From Pseudomonadales bacterium (GTDB taxonomy: Bacteria; Pseudomonadota; Gammaproteobacteria; Pseudomonadales; Ketobacteraceae), in NCBI GenBank assembly GCA_002708905.1, contig PAPM01000044.1, forward strand, positions 1-49,457: a stretch of DNA of 49,457 nt, in the 5' to 3' direction. The first letter of the stretch is position 1; each line of letters starts with the position of its first letter. A model generated the notes under the pieces. The model was not told where the DNA came from. It worked only from the letters and a program-made list of their open reading frames with translations, and searched no databases. The translations under genes and the position numbers were made by a program. Shown here one piece after another: positions 36,201-43,319 of this stretch.

Positions 36201-36739
36201 ACTGCTTCGTTGGTAAACCACCAGTCACAGTTCCGGGTACCGCCAATGCCACCCAAGGCGTTTTTACCGTGGGTTTCCGCCAGCGGGAATTCCAGACCGG
36301 AGTTCACCAGTGCAGTGGTTTTACCGGAACCCGGCGGACCGATAATGATGTACCAGGGCAGTTGGTACAGCGCCACTTTGCCTTTGCCGGTATCAAATTT
36401 GGCCCGTTTGAGAATGGCCATGCCTTCGCTGAAACGCTGGTTAAGGGCTGAGACTTCTTCACCGGCCCGCAGTGCATCCTGATCCACCTGCTCTTCTTCG
36501 ATTTCCTTGAGCATGCTGCTGTTTTTGCGATGGGACAGCCACATCACCAGCAGCTGGGCCAACAACCAGATCAGCAACACCCCCAACATCAGGATCAAGC
36601 GCACGGTGGTGGACAGGGTCTCGTTGTCCTCACCGAACTTAACGAAGTCGGCGCCAAACCAAATCACCAGTGACAGCGCAATGACGCCCAACAATCCCAG
36701 AAAAATTTTATTGGTCAGTATGCTTATTATGCGTTTCAT
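33266..36739 (-). CDS. tssM: TssM (IcmF) membrane-complex ATPase-like protein
   Basis: A 1157-residue TssM, which with TssL and TssJ forms the trans-envelope complex. Two N-terminal helices (about 13-28 and 46-68) flank a short periplasmic loop. The cytoplasmic NTPase-like domain has Walker A GPPGSGKT (134-141), followed by GTRNCDWWFTNEAVMIDTAG. A third helix lies near 440-460 (FGVLGLVFVALIGVWSVTL). The large periplasmic part includes the C-terminal DUF1215/IcmF_C region that meets TssJ. ATG 36739 (MKRIISILTNKIFLGLLG) is the usual start; TTG 36757 is in frame upstream. It is preceded by cruciform element 2. Confidence 0.97.
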   Translation of the reverse strand: MKRIISILTNKIFLGLLGVIALSLVIWFGADFVKFGEDNETLSTTVRLILMLGVLLIWLLAQLLVMWLSHRKNSSMLKEIEEEQVDQDALRAGEEVSALNQRFSEGMAILKRAKFDTGKGKVALYQLPWYIIIGPPGSGKTTALVNSGLEFPLAETHGKNALGGIGGTRNCDWWFTNEAVMIDTAGRYTTQDSHKTVDSSAWQGFLSLLKKHRPRRPINGALIAISVQDLLTQQPAQRSYNAKLIRERIDELQKSFGVKFPIYVMLTKCDLVAGFTEFFSNLTQPERQQIWGTTFNIDSNQQLNNLPSELDLLISRLNDRVLWRVHNERDPSKRSLIQAFPQQMENLKPLLVEFMSEAFAANRYSEQPLLRGVYFCSGTQEGTPIDRMMSAVSSNFGLSRDALRSQAGSGKSFFINRLFKDVVFPEEELVGSNKKLENSLLWLRRGYFGVLGLVFVALIGVWSVTLSRNNDYMTEVNKYIAQYQSEQSKLGQFDQDPVNTLPVLEPLYEASRVYNQEDHPWLSSVGLYDGSVDEAADALYLNALRKDFLPRFQFFLEQRLQSMNATNPDLIDTFRTYLMLVDKEHFEPDVLRNWASDQWQQRLPGEAGKQKELNDHLNVLLQDGFGTVELNQAVVDSTRFKLKQIPAAQRLYSQMKSGNLGRETLDLYAQIGGKSAAIFGYEQPNGLLQMPALYSKPGYKSLDFSVKSPLLQQLERDRWIFGNEEVDDFTEADMEKLGEELKTLYLNDYTSQWNALLNELHVAKFTDMTTATATLKQMADPVFSPVVAILRVTKENTALTPGWPKPALLPGTSPTASGAAEAIIGKVVKPTAVDVAFRDINQLTTQTEQLPAPINDVLAGIKELHGYLNNMAVSPDPNEAAFQAAKARYSTNSADAIRKLRILATNTPKPVSTWLNEMADHSWGVILQGTKAHLDRAWNQQVYSVYERTIGSRYPLRKVRSEATVDDFSQFLAPGGVEATFVQENVKPFLDRNWLPKALDGQSVAFTEGSLGQLRGADTLRLALYRSGDTPGYDFSLKPLGLDTAVGKFELQLGEQRFAYTHGPKLNKKASWRSGRDTNIRILFEDLNQTLHRETYTGAWAWYRLLDDANIRKVGNTTYQATFNKNGRNAKYQLTAASRISGLNLSLLRNYRCPQGL

Positions 36740-36771
36740 GAACGATTCCGTTGACAAGGATCAGTTCCGAG

Positions 36772-36877
36772 CGTGGGTGAGATCCAGCGATGCAGGCACG
36801 CTACAAGCACATCCCTGTGCGCTCGACCGCGGCCGTCCATGGCCGCCGACGTCCTGCATCGCTGGATCTTACCCACG
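36772..36877. repeat. Intergenic cruciform element 2 (25-bp inverted arms, one mismatch)
   Basis: Bases 36772-36796 and 36853-36877 are inverted repeats matching at 24 of 25 positions. The 56-base spacer holds GCACA-TCCC-TGTGC and GCGGC-CGTCCATG-GCCGC hairpins. It lies between tssL and tssM. The inner layout (CACGC...CATCC...CCATG...) parallels element 1 read on the minus strand, but the arms are unrelated in sequence. Confidence 0.9.
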
Positions 36878-36899
36878 GGCTCCCCACTCTGATCCGACG

Positions 36900-37796
36900 C
36901 TATGGGGTTCTATTCGGTTTAAATATTTCCGTATTCAATGTTTCCAGCTGAGTGGCGGTGGGTTCCGTGGCCTGAAAAATCCAGATACGGAAGCCACTGT
37001 ACACAATCAAAATCAATGCCAACACCACCGCACTGACCACCCACAGGGGAATGAACTCCATCAGGCTGCGTTTGGCTTTTACCGTAGTGGCTGCATGGGC
37101 AGACAAATCCGGTTCAAACTCACCGCGTAATTTTTCGATGGTGTTGTAAAGGTTGTCCCGCAAAGTTTCCAACTGATCCCGGCCACGGGGATCAATGCGG
37201 AACTTGCCTTCAAAGCCCAGACTCAACAAAAGATAGTCCAGTTCAATGATGTCCAGATTACTGCTGGGTGCTTCCATCATTTTGGCAAGAATGGCAAAGA
37301 ATTTTTCGCCGCCGGACGTTTCTTTGTGAAACAAGCTGAGCAAAGAACGCTGCGCCCATCCGGCCTGGGCACCCCAGGGGGTATTCATCACAGCTTCATC
37401 CAATGCAGCACAAATCTGGTAACGGGCCGCCAGGGCGATTTCCGGGCGGGTGTTCTGGCTTTTTAGTTTACTGTCGAACAGCTTGATCTCGTCCACCAGA
37501 TTGCGATGCAAGCCGGCCACGTCACTGTGCTGGGCGGTGTTGCGTAATTTGTTGGCCACCGCCAGCAACGTGGAAGCGGCACTGATCACCGGATTGAGGC
37601 CACGTTCCACCTGCATTAACTCCGCTGCCATCATGGCCGGCGCAGACGCGGCCGGGGACGGCGCAGCAGAAGGCGCGGGACTAGGAGATGTGCGCTGTGC
37701 CCCGGGCTTGGGAATAAAAACCGTACTTTCCATATTATCCTGGGACGGTTGCCGCTGCCCCGGTGTGAATATGGTTTTATCGTCGTCGTTACTCAT
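36900..37796 (-). CDS. tssL: TssL (DotU-type) membrane-complex protein
   Basis: A 298-residue TssL, the inner-membrane partner of TssM that recruits the baseplate. A disordered Pro/Ala/Ser-rich N-terminus (residues 1-50) precedes the cytoplasmic DotU domain: NPVISAASTLLAVANKLRNT, ICAALDEAVMNTPWG, SLLSLFHKETSGGEKFF and LSLGFEGKFRIDPRGRDQLE. A single C-terminal helix (about 253-274) ends the protein. There is no OmpA-like peptidoglycan-binding domain, so anchoring must rely on another protein or be indirect. The start lies 15 bases after the tssK stop. Confidence 0.96.
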   Translation of the reverse strand: MSNDDDKTIFTPGQRQPSQDNMESTVFIPKPGAQRTSPSPAPSAAPSPAASAPAMMAAELMQVERGLNPVISAASTLLAVANKLRNTAQHSDVAGLHRNLVDEIKLFDSKLKSQNTRPEIALAARYQICAALDEAVMNTPWGAQAGWAQRSLLSLFHKETSGGEKFFAILAKMMEAPSSNLDIIELDYLLLSLGFEGKFRIDPRGRDQLETLRDNLYNTIEKLRGEFEPDLSAHAATTVKAKRSLMEFIPLWVVSAVVLALILIVYSGFRIWIFQATEPTATQLETLNTEIFKPNRTP

Positions 37797-37811
37797 CGCT
37801 GTATCCCGCTG

Positions 37812-39146
37812 TTAGTCCCGTATGGTCCACAGTTCCATGGTCAGGCCAGGGAAGTTGCCACCCAGGTGAATGGCGAAACCGCCGGAGCTTTGCATCATTT
37901 TCCAAAGGTCGCTGGAACGATCCAGCTCGAAATAAGTGAAACCGGCATGATACGGAATCTGGCGTGGTGCCACCGGCAAGGCCTGCAAACCGATACCGGG
38001 TAACTGAGCACTGATAAATTCCCGAATCCGTTCCACCGGCGCAATTTTTACCTGAGCCGGGAACGCGGTGCGCAACTGGTTACCGGGTACATCCGCTTTC
38101 ACCGCCAGTACGATGGTGGCTTTGCCGATAATGGAGTGATCGGCAATGGGCGCCACATGAATACCGTACTTGCGTTCGGTGAGTTCCAAGGACACCGCCG
38201 TTTGCTCCAACACCGTACTCAGGCACTGGCGCAAACTGGTGAGCACCGCATCAAAGATCAGTTGCAGCTCTTCATGTTGATAACGGGGAAACTCAGGTGG
38301 ACGTTTGTTGCGGGTGGTAAAGGTCGCCAGCTCTCCGGCCATCTGCAACAGTTCGGTATAGCAGGCCAGAGGATGCAATTGATTAATGGTGCTGATATGG
38401 GCAATCAGCGGTTCCATCCGGTTCAGCGCCTGCAACAAGAGATAATCGGCTATCTCCGCTGAACCGGCACGACCACTGTCCGCCAGACGCCCGCTAAGCG
38501 CTTCTGCTCGGTGATGAATCAACCCGTGAATTTCCGTCAGATGACTGCTGACCACCTGGGACTTGAGGCAATCCACCATGGGTGGGATGTAATTGGTATC
38601 CAATACCACCGCCTTATCGGCGATGTATTCCTGAATGCGGGCAATGCCGATTTTGGCATAACCACTGAGATCCTCGGAACCCAGTTTCAACATGGCATTG
38701 AGCTGGCCCACTTCAATATCCGTAGGTTCGCCGTTCTCCCCCACGTTATTGCGCACTTCAATTTCGGCACTGTTGTGGCGGGCCAATGTATTCTGGCCAT
38801 GCTCCTGGGCGATTTCCATGGCCCCCGGGCGCCGCAGCGGCAGGCACAGATACACCATTTCATTATTGGTGTTTTCCGGCACACTCAACACCGGCGGCAG
38901 TTCATCATTATCCGGGAAGCTGAACGGGCTGCCATCGGGAAACACCCCCCGCGCCTGGGCGATCCCCACTTTACCCAACTTCAGTAATTCGGAATCCAGG
39001 GCAATATCCAGCAATCCCCACAGATAACCACCAATGGCCTCACAGCGGCCATCGATGTATCGTTCGAAATAGCGGTCCTGTTGCTGGAAATGCTGGGGCC
39101 GCAGAAACAGCCCTTCCGACCAGACCACTTTATTGCTGATTGTCAT
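37812..39146 (-). CDS. tssK: TssK baseplate connector
   Basis: A 444-residue TssK, the trimeric adaptor that links the baseplate to the TssL/TssM membrane complex. It begins MTISNKVVWSEGLFLRPQHF and QQQDRYFERYI, the family signature. LLLQALNRMEPLIAHISTIN, LHPLACYTELLQMAGELATF and the C-terminal YFELDRSSDLWKMMQSSGGF segment are also diagnostic. It lies 67 bases after tssJ. The gap has an imperfect hairpin and a T6 run on the minus strand, a possible attenuator. Confidence 0.96.
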   Translation of the reverse strand: MTISNKVVWSEGLFLRPQHFQQQDRYFERYIDGRCEAIGGYLWGLLDIALDSELLKLGKVGIAQARGVFPDGSPFSFPDNDELPPVLSVPENTNNEMVYLCLPLRRPGAMEIAQEHGQNTLARHNSAEIEVRNNVGENGEPTDIEVGQLNAMLKLGSEDLSGYAKIGIARIQEYIADKAVVLDTNYIPPMVDCLKSQVVSSHLTEIHGLIHHRAEALSGRLADSGRAGSAEIADYLLLQALNRMEPLIAHISTINQLHPLACYTELLQMAGELATFTTRNKRPPEFPRYQHEELQLIFDAVLTSLRQCLSTVLEQTAVSLELTERKYGIHVAPIADHSIIGKATIVLAVKADVPGNQLRTAFPAQVKIAPVERIREFISAQLPGIGLQALPVAPRQIPYHAGFTYFELDRSSDLWKMMQSSGGFAIHLGGNFPGLTMELWTIRD

Positions 39147-39213
39147 TGTGGGCTCCCAAAGAAAAAAGTATTACCGATGCTCATTCCACTTGGTGGTGTC
39201 ATAAGCATAACAA

Positions 39214-39696
39214 TCAGTCTTCAATATTTACTTTCAACTTCTCAAGACTGATACGGGCTTTGTTGGTGGCGTGGGGCTCAATGGCAATCACTGCCTTGGC
39301 CTGGGCATCTTCGTACTGGATGTACTCACCCAGAATGCCGATGAACTTCACCTCCGGCGAAAGGTTGAAGGTTTCCTCCCTGCTTTCACCCGGAGCCAGC
39401 TCCTTCAAACGGGTGATCTCTATCAGATCGTTGCCCAAGCGGCCTTCCGGATCTTCATACAGGTTGAGAAAATCCTCCTGTTTGAACTGGCGGGCATCGC
39501 GCAGGGTGATAATCCGAACCACCAGAGGGGCTGGATGACCACTATTGGTTGGATTTACATCCTTGCTGGCCACTAACTTGAACTGGGCAGTGGTTTCCAG
39601 GTTCAGCACCTTGCGGGTGGTGCCGCAGGCGGACAGGCTCATCACGAGAATGATGGAAAGGGTGATCTGCAAAAATCGGCGAAGCGGCATCGTCAT
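39214..39696 (-). CDS. tssJ: TssJ outer-membrane lipoprotein
   Basis: A 160-residue TssJ (SciN type), the outer-membrane lipoprotein that holds the periplasmic end of TssM. The signal peptide MTMPLRRFLQITLSIILVMS ends in lipobox LSAC with C24. The mature protein has the transthyretin-like pattern: VVRIITLRDARQFKQEDFLN, LYEDPE, LGNDLIEITRLKELAPGES and FIGILGEYIQY. It lies between the FHA gene and tssK, as in many clusters. ATG 39690 is an alternative start. Confidence 0.95.
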   Translation of the reverse strand: MTMPLRRFLQITLSIILVMSLSACGTTRKVLNLETTAQFKLVASKDVNPTNSGHPAPLVVRIITLRDARQFKQEDFLNLYEDPEGRLGNDLIEITRLKELAPGESREETFNLSPEVKFIGILGEYIQYEDAQAKAVIAIEPHATNKARISLEKLKVNIED

Positions 39697-39751
39697 GTTA
39701 TCAATCTTAATTATTGGTTAAGGTGAATGTGGCAAGCGTCTTCTTAAATCC

Positions 39752-41437
39752 TCAGCGATCCCGCTTACTGGATTTGATGTCATCCACTTGCGTTTCGTAC
39801 GCACTTGCAAACTCCTCGCCAAAAAGGCGATTGAAGCTGGTTTCAGGATCCTGTTGAAGTTTATCAAAGTATTCCGCGTAGGCATCCCACAGGCGCGCTT
39901 TTTTGCTGCCCAGTAAACCTTTTGAGGCACCGTCCCCAAAACGGGCCTCCAAAGCATCTGGTGAAAATTTAGCCAGCATCTTCTCATAGGCGCTGCGCAT
40001 CCCCGCCAGCAGGGCCATCTGGTGATTCGCCACGTCGTTGAAGGCTTCGGTCACCGCCTTGCTGCCGGACATGTAGGCCCCGGAGTGCTCACCAAACAGA
40101 TAGCGCAGGGCATCCCGTTCCGTGAGGGCGAATTTAAGGGGATTGTTTTCCACCGGCTGAATCATGGTGCGATCCAGCCGCAGCTCGTTTTTGATGCTGC
40201 TGCGGGCGCGCAGTAATTCCAGCAGGTGGTTGATGGTTACCTTCAACACCTCCACCACTTCCGGCGTCAGGGCATCGAGCTGGGCCTGGTCCAGGTTCCC
40301 GAGTTCCAGCAGCTGGGCCAGCTGCGTCGCCAGATCCGTGGTGCCTGCAGCGGGAGCCTTGGCAGCCGGCTGCGGCGCTTTTGGCTGCGGTATTTGCGGC
40401 GCAGGAGTCTGCACTTCAGGTGTAGGCTCGGGCGTGGGCTGAGGCACGGGTGTCGGTTCAGGCACAATCGGCGCCGGTTCGGCCGCAAGCGGCATCGGCG
40501 GCGGCTCTGTCAATTCCGGGGTGATCGGGGCTGACATGTCAGCGGGTGGCACGTCAACGGGCGGTGGCGTGTCAGCGGCTCCACTGTCCAGTCCCAGCAG
40601 GGCATCCAGCGCATCCGCGTCCTCCACCGCAGGTTCCTCGGCGGGAAAGGCCGGTTCGGGCGGGGGAGCAACCGGCGGTTCCTGTGCCGGTGGTGGTTCA
40701 GCGCTGAAGTCCGGTGTTCCCGCCGGCTTGGGTATGTTGAACGCATGGTTCATCGGGTCCACGTTGTCATTCTGACTGCCCTTCCACCAGTCCGGGTCGT
40801 CATCTTCGGCCGGCACTTCATCCAGGAACGAACCGGCAAATGGATCTTCGGAACGGCGGGCCTGGTCGATAGCGGCCAGGGGATCATTCTCTTCGTCGAA
40901 ATTGGTGTCCGCCTGGACCACGTTGGAGGCCCCCCAGTTGGGTGTGGCTGGGGCGGCGGCAGACTGGGGTTCGAGCCAACGGTCCAGATCATCCAAACCG
41001 GAATCAGATGCCGCCGGCGCTGCAGCAGCCGGTGGCGGTGAAGCCACCCCCAAATCGTCCAGGAAACTGTCACCAGCCGGCGCCGCAGGTGCGGGCTTTG
41101 CCTCTTCCTGCAGCAGCTTGACCGTAAATAAGTACTTACCTATCGCGATGCTGTCCCCTTCCTTCAGGGAGACAGAATTATTCGGACCCAACGGGGTTGG
41201 ATTGTCATTCACAAAGGTGCCATTGGTACTGTGATCGGTCAGCACAAACTCACCCAGCTCATGGGCGATATTGGCGTGCCTGGATGACACAATACGCTCG
41301 CTGTCAGGCAGTACACACTGATTGGTGGCACCCCGGCCAAGGGAAGCGCCGGTTACGCCAATATCCAAATGCTGTCCCGCCAGGGGACTACCCGGGGGAG
41401 CGCTGGTCACAGTCAATCGCAAAGTCGTCATAGGCAT
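39752..41437 (-). CDS. tagH: TagH, T6SS-associated FHA-domain protein
   Basis: A 561-residue protein with an N-terminal FHA domain (residues about 25-110; GR at 34-35, SSRH 51-54, NGTFVN 72-77, all phosphothreonine-contact motifs intact). A long Pro/Ala/Glu-rich linker (about 115-360) follows, then the T6SS-FHA C-terminal domain (LATQLAQLLELGN; NPLKFALTERDALRYLFGE; ARFGDG; RLWDAYAEYFDKL). In P. aeruginosa the homologue Fha1 is phosphorylated by PpkA to trigger assembly. It is the first gene of the structural operon. The nearest kinase gene here is the sensor kinase at 11995. Confidence 0.93.
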   Translation of the reverse strand: MPMTTLRLTVTSAPPGSPLAGQHLDIGVTGASLGRGATNQCVLPDSERIVSSRHANIAHELGEFVLTDHSTNGTFVNDNPTPLGPNNSVSLKEGDSIAIGKYLFTVKLLQEEAKPAPAAPAGDSFLDDLGVASPPPAAAAPAASDSGLDDLDRWLEPQSAAAPATPNWGASNVVQADTNFDEENDPLAAIDQARRSEDPFAGSFLDEVPAEDDDPDWWKGSQNDNVDPMNHAFNIPKPAGTPDFSAEPPPAQEPPVAPPPEPAFPAEEPAVEDADALDALLGLDSGAADTPPPVDVPPADMSAPITPELTEPPPMPLAAEPAPIVPEPTPVPQPTPEPTPEVQTPAPQIPQPKAPQPAAKAPAAGTTDLATQLAQLLELGNLDQAQLDALTPEVVEVLKVTINHLLELLRARSSIKNELRLDRTMIQPVENNPLKFALTERDALRYLFGEHSGAYMSGSKAVTEAFNDVANHQMALLAGMRSAYEKMLAKFSPDALEARFGDGASKGLLGSKKARLWDAYAEYFDKLQQDPETSFNRLFGEEFASAYETQVDDIKSSKRDR

Positions 41438-41806
41438 TCTGCAGTCATTACAACAATTTATTCAGTATATAGCAGGCTGGAGGGAGCACTGAATCAGAGT
41501 GCAACACAATGTGTGCCAACATAACGGAATTGGCATTTATTTGCTATGTTTGAACCAGTTCCACAAATCATCCATTCAAAATCAACAATAAATTGATCAA
41601 ATATCACCCGGCATGGGGTTCATCCCATTTAGCCGTTGCAAACCCCCAGGGCGGGGTATAGAGTTTTATTGAGTGTTCTATTTATAGCTCCTTGTCTATT
41701 GCCCAATACAAGCACTAAGCGCCGAACTTGCTGTAAAGCAAACATAAAATACTAACAAGAAGGCAGTTTGGCGGTTAGCAGAAAGTAAATTATTGAGGCT
41801 GCCTTT
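41438..41806. promoter_or_regulatory. Divergent intergenic region between tagH and patatin gene
   Basis: This 369-bp AT-richer gap separates the divergent structural operon and the patatin gene, so it must hold both promoters. I see TATACT-like and TATAGA-like hexamers but no pair with convincing -35/-10 spacing, and no RNA gene. Confidence 0.5.
41504..41519 (-). promoter_or_regulatory. Possible sigma54-type element upstream of tagH
   Basis: On the minus strand TTGGCACAC has a perfect -24 core. Twelve bases on, the -12 dinucleotide is GT instead of GC, about 67 bp before tagH. It is a partial match only, noted because the cluster encodes a sigma54 activator. A separate sigma70 promoter may drive the operon. 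Confidence 0.3.
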
Positions 41807-43315
41807 ATGCAATCACTTTCCCTGCCCGTTCGATCTTCCGGCAAGTCCGGGTTGCGCCAACTGGAAAAGCGTATGGACTCGGTACACAGCTACCAGGATT
41901 GGTACGAACTGGCACGAGAGCACGATCTGCTGTCCGGAGCAGAGCTGTGGCGCGACGCCGAAAAGTCCAACCTGTACGACTGCGCCGCCATTCGATCACG
42001 CCACGACAAACTGAAGAAACTGTTGAATGCCGGAGCGCACCAGGAGCTGCTCTATGCCTTGAACGAAGGCGTCCACGGCAATATGGGCGGCATGGGACGC
42101 CCGATCATGTATTCACGCGCCAAGGCCGGCACCAAGAACCTGATCGACAGTTATGTCGCCACCATAGCTCAGGCCCTGGAGTTCATTCACAACAGCCCGG
42201 ATGACATTATTTCCTATCCGGAAAAAGTGGATTTCTTCCGCCGCGCCAGCCACTGCTATGGCCGCAGTGCTTTGCTGTTGAGCGGTGGGGCCGGCCTGAT
42301 CTACTTCCACCATGGTGTGGTTCAGGAACTGATAGATCATGATTTGCTGCCCAATGTCATTTCCGGTGCCAGTGCCGGTTCCATCGTTTCCGCCATTCTG
42401 GGCACGAAAACCGATGCTGAGCTGAAAGGCTATTTTACCCACAAGCAGTATGAAGAACCGAAAAAGACCCGGCTGATGGACGTGTTTATGGGGCGAGTGT
42501 CGGATGAGGACGCCAAGGCAGCGCGGGAACGCACTCTTGACGAAATCGTGCCGATGGACCTGACGTTTCAGGAAGCCTTCGAGCTAACCGGACGTTATAT
42601 CAATGTGTCCATTTCACCGGCGGAGAAACATCAGTCCTCGCGCCTGATGAACGCCATCACTTCACCCAATGTGTATATCCGCTCCGCGGTATCCGCCTCT
42701 TCCAGCGTACCCGGCCTGATGCCGCCGGAGCGGCTGTTCGCCAAGGGTTTTGACGGCAAACCCCGCCCTTACCTGGCGCGCCGCCGTTGGGTGGATGGTT
42801 CCGTGTCCGGGGATTTGCCGGCAAAACGCCTGAGCCGCCTGTATGGGGTCAACCATTTTATTGTCAGCCTGATCAATCCCATGGTGGTGCCGTTCGTGGA
42901 GGATGTGAAAACCCGCCCATCCAAAGGTTTCCGCCATACACTGACTGAAGCTTTTATTAAAGTGTTGAACGAAACCCTGTCCAACTCGGAACGCTTCTTC
43001 GATCGACGTGGCGAAATGGGCAACCGCATCGCAGCCCAGATCGCCTATACGGTGCGAATGCTGGAGCAGAATTACCTGGGCGACATCAATATTCTGTTAC
43101 GCAAACAGGATTTCAAATGGCGCCAGACGGTGTTTGAATTCAAGGAAGGTGAGATCGATAACCTGGTGGACATCGGCATGCGCTCCACCTGGCCCAAGCT
43201 GGCACAAATCAAAAACGCCGCACTGATTTCAAAAACCCTGGACCGCATTCTGGAAGACCTGAACCGGGAAGGCCTCAGCGAATCCAAGAAGAGCATCCAT
43301 CATATTTACAGCTAA
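41807..43315 (+). CDS. DUF3336/patatin-like phospholipase
   Basis: A 502-residue soluble patatin-family acyl hydrolase, related to the DUF3336-patatin group that includes yeast triacylglycerol lipases. Residues about 25-140 form the DUF3336 region (SYQDWYELAREHDLLSGAEL; WRDAEKSNLYD). The patatin domain starts near 150: SGGAGLIYFHHGVV oxyanion loop, nucleophile S189 in GASAGS, and Asp330 in the DG dyad (RRWVDGSVSGDLP). There is no signal peptide. It is divergent from the T6SS operon and converges on the second patatin gene with 4 bp between stops. It could be a lipase of host metabolism; a T6SS effector role is possible but unsupported. Confidence 0.93.
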   Translation: MQSLSLPVRSSGKSGLRQLEKRMDSVHSYQDWYELAREHDLLSGAELWRDAEKSNLYDCAAIRSRHDKLKKLLNAGAHQELLYALNEGVHGNMGGMGRPIMYSRAKAGTKNLIDSYVATIAQALEFIHNSPDDIISYPEKVDFFRRASHCYGRSALLLSGGAGLIYFHHGVVQELIDHDLLPNVISGASAGSIVSAILGTKTDAELKGYFTHKQYEEPKKTRLMDVFMGRVSDEDAKAARERTLDEIVPMDLTFQEAFELTGRYINVSISPAEKHQSSRLMNAITSPNVYIRSAVSASSSVPGLMPPERLFAKGFDGKPRPYLARRRWVDGSVSGDLPAKRLSRLYGVNHFIVSLINPMVVPFVEDVKTRPSKGFRHTLTEAFIKVLNETLSNSERFFDRRGEMGNRIAAQIAYTVRMLEQNYLGDINILLRKQDFKWRQTVFEFKEGEIDNLVDIGMRSTWPKLAQIKNAALISKTLDRILEDLNREGLSESKKSIHHIYS

Positions 43316-43319
43316 CGCC

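Noticed and set aside
41529-41545. Plus-strand TTGGCATTTATTTGCT as a sigma54 promoter for the patatin gene
   Set aside because: The GG-to-GC distance is one base short of the strict sigma54 spacing and the site is over 250 bp from the gene.
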